Part shown: positions 5,428-8,480 of the stretch, piece by piece | Layout of the letters: each line of letters starts with the position of its first letter | Numbering within the stretch: the first letter of the stretch is position 1 | From: Candidatus Magasanikiibacteriota bacterium | GTDB taxonomy: Bacteria; Patescibacteriota; Patescibacteriia; Magasanikbacterales; UBA922 | Assembly (NCBI GenBank): GCA_003230965.1 | Contig: QIHL01000073.1 | Span: 1 to 8,480, forward strand | Length of the DNA: 8,480 nucleotides | Direction: 5' to 3' | Made by a program: the position numbers and the translations under genes | The notes under the pieces: model-generated | What the model was told of the DNA's origin: nothing | What the model saw: the letters and a program-made list of their open reading frames with translations, nothing else | The model's database searches: none

Positions 5428-6549
5428 TCAATAATAATGTGCGCCCATCTTTCCCTCATTAAGCACAACGCTTTCTACCAAACTAATTAAAACAAAACTA
5501 ATCAGAAGTGATGAACCACCGTAGCTTACAAATGGCAACGGAACACCAGTAACAGGTAACAAACCAGTTGCTCCACCGATATTGGTAGACATCTGTACAA
5601 AGAGCACCAGTGCAACTCCGACTACCAAATATGCAGAAAAATCATCCCTACATCTACGCGCGATAGCAAATAGACGCCAATAGAGAACAACATAGAGCGA
5701 CAAGAGAAGAACAATGCCAACAAATCCAAGTTCTTCACCAATAACTGAAAAAATAAAATCCGTCTGTGCCGCTGGCAAAAAATGGAGCTGACTCTGAGTA
5801 CCAAATCCCAATCCTTGTCCAAACAATCCGCCTGATCCAATAGCTATAATAGACTGCGTGACATTATACCCAGCTCCAAGAGGATCATTGCTTGGATATA
5901 AAAAAATAAGAATACGATTTCGCTGATATTGTGCAAACAATACAAACCATCCAAGCAAAAAAATACCAATACAAACACCAAACAGCAGGACAATATACCG
6001 TTTTTTTATTTTTGTTACCAAAAGCAACCCAAACCAAAGCCCTGCCATAATAAACGCCGACCCCAAATCCGGTTGCAACATAATCAATCCAATAACAAAT
6101 AATGTAGCCAAACCTGTTGCAACGAAAAACTGCCAACTACGAAATCTCCGACCATAGCGATCAATCAACCATGCGAGAACCAATACAAGTGACACTTTTG
6201 CAAACTCTGCTGGTTGAAAAGAAATACCTCCAACATGAAACCATCCTTTCATACCACTAATCGTCGTCCCAAAAAATAAAACTGCTAAGAGCAAAAACAA
6301 AACAAAGATGTAAATAAATCTAGCAGCTGATTGATACACGCGAATGTGAATATTCGTACCAACAAAACAAACAAAGATTGCTATAACAAATGCAATTGCC
6401 TGTGTTGTTACCAAATGAAGTGTTCCGCCACCTGATAAATCCACGCTATAAATTGCTGTGATACCAAATATACTTAATGCAGTAACAACACCAAATAATA
6501 TCCAATCAAACGAACGCAATGATATAAGGAGTGAACGAAAAATACGCAT
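5428..6549 (-). CDS. rodA: RodA-type SEDS peptidoglycan glycosyltransferase
   Basis: The product is a 373-residue polytopic membrane protein with about ten hydrophobic segments, the normal size for SEDS proteins. It polymerises lipid II into glycan strands for wall elongation, usually with a class B penicillin-binding protein, which is not in this window. Motifs in order: GGISFQPAEFAK (107-118), LQPDLGSA (158-165), the extracellular loop PAAQTDFIFSVIGEELG (259-275) and NIGGATGLLPVTGVPLPF with SYGGSSLL (323-349). D264 in TDFIF corresponds to the catalytic aspartate shown to be essential in SEDS proteins. RodA is preferred over FtsW because of the short N-terminus and overall length; FtsW remains possible. 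It begins 23 nt after the upstream membrane-protein gene, so the two are probably one unit. It ends at TGA, and a new promoter begins 22 nt beyond. Confidence 0.92.
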   Translation of the reverse strand: MRIFRSLLISLRSFDWILFGVVTALSIFGITAIYSVDLSGGGTLHLVTTQAIAFVIAIFVCFVGTNIHIRVYQSAARFIYIFVLFLLLAVLFFGTTISGMKGWFHVGGISFQPAEFAKVSLVLVLAWLIDRYGRRFRSWQFFVATGLATLFVIGLIMLQPDLGSAFIMAGLWFGLLLVTKIKKRYIVLLFGVCIGIFLLGWFVLFAQYQRNRILIFLYPSNDPLGAGYNVTQSIIAIGSGGLFGQGLGFGTQSQLHFLPAAQTDFIFSVIGEELGFVGIVLLLSLYVVLYWRLFAIARRCRDDFSAYLVVGVALVLFVQMSTNIGGATGLLPVTGVPLPFVSYGGSSLLISFVLISLVESVVLNEGKMGAHYY

Positions 6550-6572
6550 ACAGCCAAATCAATAAACTCATC

Positions 6573-7487
6573 CTACACGGACGGTGTCATAAATACTGTC
6601 GGATCAAAAATATTAACAATTGGGTATACTATGACTGTATTAACTGACAAATTAGGACTCAAACTACGTAAATCAATATGGCGTGTTTCTCCATTTTTAA
6701 ATTGAGTTATAGTCAATGGCAATACAGCAACGCGACTAGTACCATTCATCAATCCAACAAAGAAAGATACTGACCAATATCCATATACACTTGCGTTGGT
6801 AATAGAAAATGAAATTTGATTAGTCGGAACACCATTTTTTCCAATTGCAGCAAAATGAACATTCTTTACTTGAAATTGCAATCTACTTTTTACGAATAAT
6901 GCAACATTTGATATCGTATGCGCGCTGATATGCTCCCAACGAATATTATCAACAACAAATTTTACAGAAGATGGATGACCAGTACCAGCATATCCCAAAA
7001 CAGCTATTGGTCGCACATCGCCAGGAAGAAGCATATCTTCGGCAATAGCAGTCTGCCCTCCAGCGAATGTATAATGAAACTTCACATGAGCAATCCATCG
7101 TTTATTTGGATTAGTCACGTTAGTGACGAAATCATATTTATGAGTACCAGTATAAAAAACACGAGAATCATGAAACGAAATAGGCGCCGCACCATAGTGT
7201 GAGTGCATCGCGGAATAATTAGTTACTGTTTCTACAATTTGATCTGCCATTTGTTCATCAGCATGATAGCCAAAAAATAAATAATCACCCCAAACCCAAA
7301 ATCCGATACCGATAGTGATGATGGACCATAAACTCAATATCCAAATCAACAAGTGCCGTAAACCAGCCTTATGTTTCAGCCACCAATTCGCCATCTCAAA
7401 CTCCCGCTCAGTAAATTCACCGGTCGGGTCTTCATATCGCGAAAGCACTTTTTTCTTTTTATTAAAATTAAACATACTTAAATTCAT
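6573..7487 (-). CDS. Single-pass membrane protein of unknown function
   Basis: From ATG 7487 the product has 304 residues; ATG 7475 (300 residues) is an equally good start, and TTG 7538 is less likely because a promoter-like element lies downstream of it. Residues 1-43 are cytoplasmic and charged, with a lysine run (10-13), RYEDPTGEF (17-25) and MANWWLKHKAGLRH (32-45). One membrane helix covers about 46-66. The rest would be outside. It reads as two beta-sandwich-like halves: one around 118-185 (VTNVTNPNKRWIAHVKFHY, residues 121-139), another around 195-285 (KNGVPTNQISFSITNAS, TQFKNGETRHIDLRSL). Alternating hydrophobic residues and the Asn-Pro-Asn turn resemble FxLYD/LEA14-type folds, but this is only a resemblance. 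It lies 23 nt upstream of rodA, suggesting an envelope-related role. Confidence 0.75.
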   Translation of the reverse strand: MNLSMFNFNKKKKVLSRYEDPTGEFTEREFEMANWWLKHKAGLRHLLIWILSLWSIITIGIGFWVWGDYLFFGYHADEQMADQIVETVTNYSAMHSHYGAAPISFHDSRVFYTGTHKYDFVTNVTNPNKRWIAHVKFHYTFAGGQTAIAEDMLLPGDVRPIAVLGYAGTGHPSSVKFVVDNIRWEHISAHTISNVALFVKSRLQFQVKNVHFAAIGKNGVPTNQISFSITNASVYGYWSVSFFVGLMNGTSRVAVLPLTITQFKNGETRHIDLRSLSPNLSVNTVIVYPIVNIFDPTVFMTPSV

Positions 7488-7502
7488 CCTGCGCTCTTTT
7501 AT

Positions 7503-7511
7503 CTTATACCA
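7503..7511 (-). promoter_or_regulatory. Possible extended -10 for the membrane-protein/rodA unit
   Basis: On the minus strand TGGTATAAG has the TGn extension and five of six -10 bases, though the usually conserved final T is G. It lies 15 nt before ATG 7487, the same spacing as at the zinc-ribbon promoter. No clear -35 is present. Confidence 0.35.
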
Positions 7512-7556
7512 GTAATTTTGTAAACAGCTTATGTTCAAACCATCTCTCGCCCATGC

Positions 7557-7706
7557 TCACAAGTCATTGAGAGTTTCATTTGCTTTAGTAGTTTCTTTCA
7601 GGGGTTCTCTCGGCAGAACATAGAGATTGCCTCTGGTGATATTCTCACAGCAGTATCTGTAGGATACCGCTTTTTTACTGTTTTGACAATCTGTTCTGGT
7701 GATCAT
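7557..7706 (-). CDS. Possible 49-residue ORF, unknown
   Basis: An ATG at 7706 sits 6 nt after the hydrolase stop, and the frame runs to TGA 7557-7559. The peptide begins MITRTDCQNSKKAVSYRYCC and ends KETTKANETLNDL; it has three cysteines and no hydrophobic helix. ITR occurs twice, 21 residues apart, from a 9-bp repeat (TCTGGTGAT on the plus strand, near 7632 and 7694). GC by hand count is 60 of 150. The tight spacing is operon-like, but a strong hairpin lies inside the frame, so the segment could equally be a non-coding RNA or a remnant. I do not recognise it. Confidence 0.25.
   Translation of the reverse strand: MITRTDCQNSKKAVSYRYCCENITRGNLYVLPREPLKETTKANETLNDL
7649..7676 (+). terminator. 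Terminator-like hairpin with U-run, no obvious plus-strand gene
   Basis: AGCAGTATC (7649-7657) pairs with GATACCGCT (7663-7671) around the loop TGTAG, with one A-C mismatch on the plus strand, and six T (7671-7676) follow. On the minus strand the same stem is complete with one G-U pair but has no U-run after it. The shape fits a plus-strand intrinsic terminator. A 30-codon plus-strand ORF at 7531-7623 is the only thing it could follow. Confidence 0.45.
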
Positions 7707-7712
7707 TGAAAA

Positions 7713-8375
7713 TTACAAATCCATACTTTCTCCAATTTCTAAGAACTTATACTGTAAACCATGCGCTTCAAATTCTTTCTTTACCAATTCAAAATCTGCA
7801 GGATGCAAAGGATTATCATAATGAATTGGTATCACGAGTTTTGCCCCTGTATCTTTTGCGAAAAGTGCGGCGTCCCATGGACCCATAACTATTCCATGAT
7901 TTACAACAGGTAAGAAAATAGCGTCGCACTTGTAATTATTGTCAAAGCAAATGGTATCACTAGTCTGATATACTCTGTTGACGCCATCATCAATAATAAA
8001 GGCGATATTTTCATTTATTTCTTTTCCCCCCCTAAAAGGCGGAATCCAACCATGAACAGCTCTGAGAACTTCTACTTTTACATTATCAAAAATTAGAACA
8101 TCACCGTCTTTTACAATTTCAGGAGAAAATTCTGGAAAAGTATCAGCAACTTCTTGAGAAGTATAAAATTTTGTTTTGGAATTTTTTAAAATTTCTTTGA
8201 TAGCATCAACATGACAATGATCTGTATGTTTGTGAGTGACCAAAATGGCATCGATGTCAGACCATTCATTTTTGGGATATGACTTTTTGTATTGAATATA
8301 TCCTGGATCCACCAAAATTCTTTTTTCATTTGCTTCAATAAGCAAACATGATTGGGCGAAACAAGTGATTTTCAT
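7713..8375 (-). CDS. Metallo-beta-lactamase-fold metal-dependent hydrolase
   Basis: The product has 220 residues and belongs to the UlaG/YtnP-like lineage of small MBL-fold hydrolases. The first strands end in ILVDPG (20-25). The metal site is THKHTDHCH: H48, H50, D52 and H53. Further ligand candidates are H109 (RAVHGW), D140 (QTSDT) and H185 (IPIHYDN), so a two-metal centre appears complete. Family members cleave lactones, phosphoesters or other small substrates; the sequence does not say which. There is no signal peptide, so it is cytoplasmic. Its start follows an extended -10 with only 6 nt between, so the mRNA is predicted to begin at the A of the ATG. The palindrome at 8393-8407, inside the promoter spacer, suggests local control. 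It is the most upstream minus-strand gene visible and is 6 nt from a doubtful small ORF. Confidence 0.88.
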   Translation of the reverse strand: MKITCFAQSCLLIEANEKRILVDPGYIQYKKSYPKNEWSDIDAILVTHKHTDHCHVDAIKEILKNSKTKFYTSQEVADTFPEFSPEIVKDGDVLIFDNVKVEVLRAVHGWIPPFRGGKEINENIAFIIDDGVNRVYQTSDTICFDNNYKCDAIFLPVVNHGIVMGPWDAALFAKDTGAKLVIPIHYDNPLHPADFELVKKEFEAHGLQYKFLEIGESMDL

Positions 8376-8381
8376 AGTTGT

Positions 8382-8390
8382 ATTATATCA
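8382..8390 (-). promoter_or_regulatory. Extended -10 promoter of the hydrolase gene, predicted leaderless
   Basis: On the minus strand TGATATAAT is a perfect extended -10 (TGn plus TATAAT). Six nt separate it from ATG 8375, so normal initiation 7 nt downstream would start the transcript at the start codon. The -35 is weak, as is usual for extended -10 promoters. Confidence 0.6.
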
Positions 8391-8392
8391 AA

Positions 8393-8407
8393 TTAAACAG
8401 GGTTTAA
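8393..8407. promoter_or_regulatory. Palindrome inside the hydrolase promoter, possible operator
   Basis: TTAAAC-AGG-GTTTAA is a perfect 6-bp dyad with a 3-nt centre. It sits immediately upstream of the extended -10, in the spacer that RNA polymerase would cover, so a bound repressor would block initiation. No regulator gene is in the window. The remaining bases to 8480 hold no gene or clear signal. Confidence 0.4.
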
Positions 8408-8480
8408 AAGAGTCTAATAAAAATAAAAACTATTAAGGATTTTTTTCATTATAGAAAAGTGTAAGGCATTAGCCGTAAAA

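Noticed and set aside
5363..5431. TTG start at 5431 for the zinc-ribbon gene, overlapping the rodA stop
   Set aside because: The near-consensus promoter occupies these bases, so the TTG would lie upstream of the transcript.
7520..7560. tRNA-like T-arm (GTTCAAAC)
   Set aside because: Flanking bases form only a 3-bp stem and there is no anticodon arm or acceptor stem.
7706..7888. Plus-strand frame of 60 codons at the hydrolase 3' end
   Set aside because: Antisense to the supported hydrolase gene, with no motif or convincing promoter despite a TTGACA at 7682.

Overview
The window looks like a piece of a bacterial chromosome from a Candidate Phyla Radiation (Patescibacteria) member, probably Parcubacteria-like. 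The grounds are low GC, the compact rpmE-prfA-prmC order, a DUF3048 protein held by a plain membrane helix rather than a lipobox, and several small genes of the kind found in that radiation. The taxon is inferred from sequence feel, not from a search. UGA acts as a normal stop (it ends prmC and rodA), and a reader of UAA/UAG (RF1) is encoded, so the glycine-UGA code of Absconditabacteria and Gracilibacteria is unlikely.

Layout, plus strand, 1-3108. Position 1 falls inside an FAD-dependent oxidoreductase gene, which ends at 399. A second gene starts inside its 3' end behind a good Shine-Dalgarno sequence, but its frame closes after 46 codons in what looks like the decayed end of a mobile element (two 25-bp tandem units at 499-548). 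A strong promoter then drives rpmE (ribosomal protein bL31) through a leader that can fold in two mutually exclusive ways. An intrinsic terminator follows, and then prfA (release factor RF1) and prmC (the methyltransferase that modifies the GGQ glutamine of release factors).

Layout, minus strand, 8375 down to 3081. In transcription order: a metallo-beta-lactamase-fold hydrolase, a possible 49-codon ORF of unknown status, a single-pass membrane protein of unknown function, rodA (SEDS peptidoglycan polymerase), a small zinc-ribbon protein, rplY (ribosomal protein bL25/CTC) and a DUF3048 protein. The last gene converges on prmC and overlaps its 3' end by 28 bp.

The window combines translation genes (bL31, bL25, RF1 and its methylase) with cell-envelope genes (RodA, DUF3048 protein, membrane protein). 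Apart from the truncated gene at 386, none of the intact genes has a convincing Shine-Dalgarno sequence. Several minus-strand genes instead have a -10-like element only 6-15 nt before the ATG, which predicts leaderless or almost leaderless mRNAs. The most unusual items are the bistable rpmE leader, this short-leader promoter arrangement, the mobile-element scar with its truncated gene, and an unassigned hairpin plus U-tract at 7649-7676. No intact transposase, CRISPR array, tRNA or rRNA was seen, and no stretch longer than 300 bases lacks a gene.
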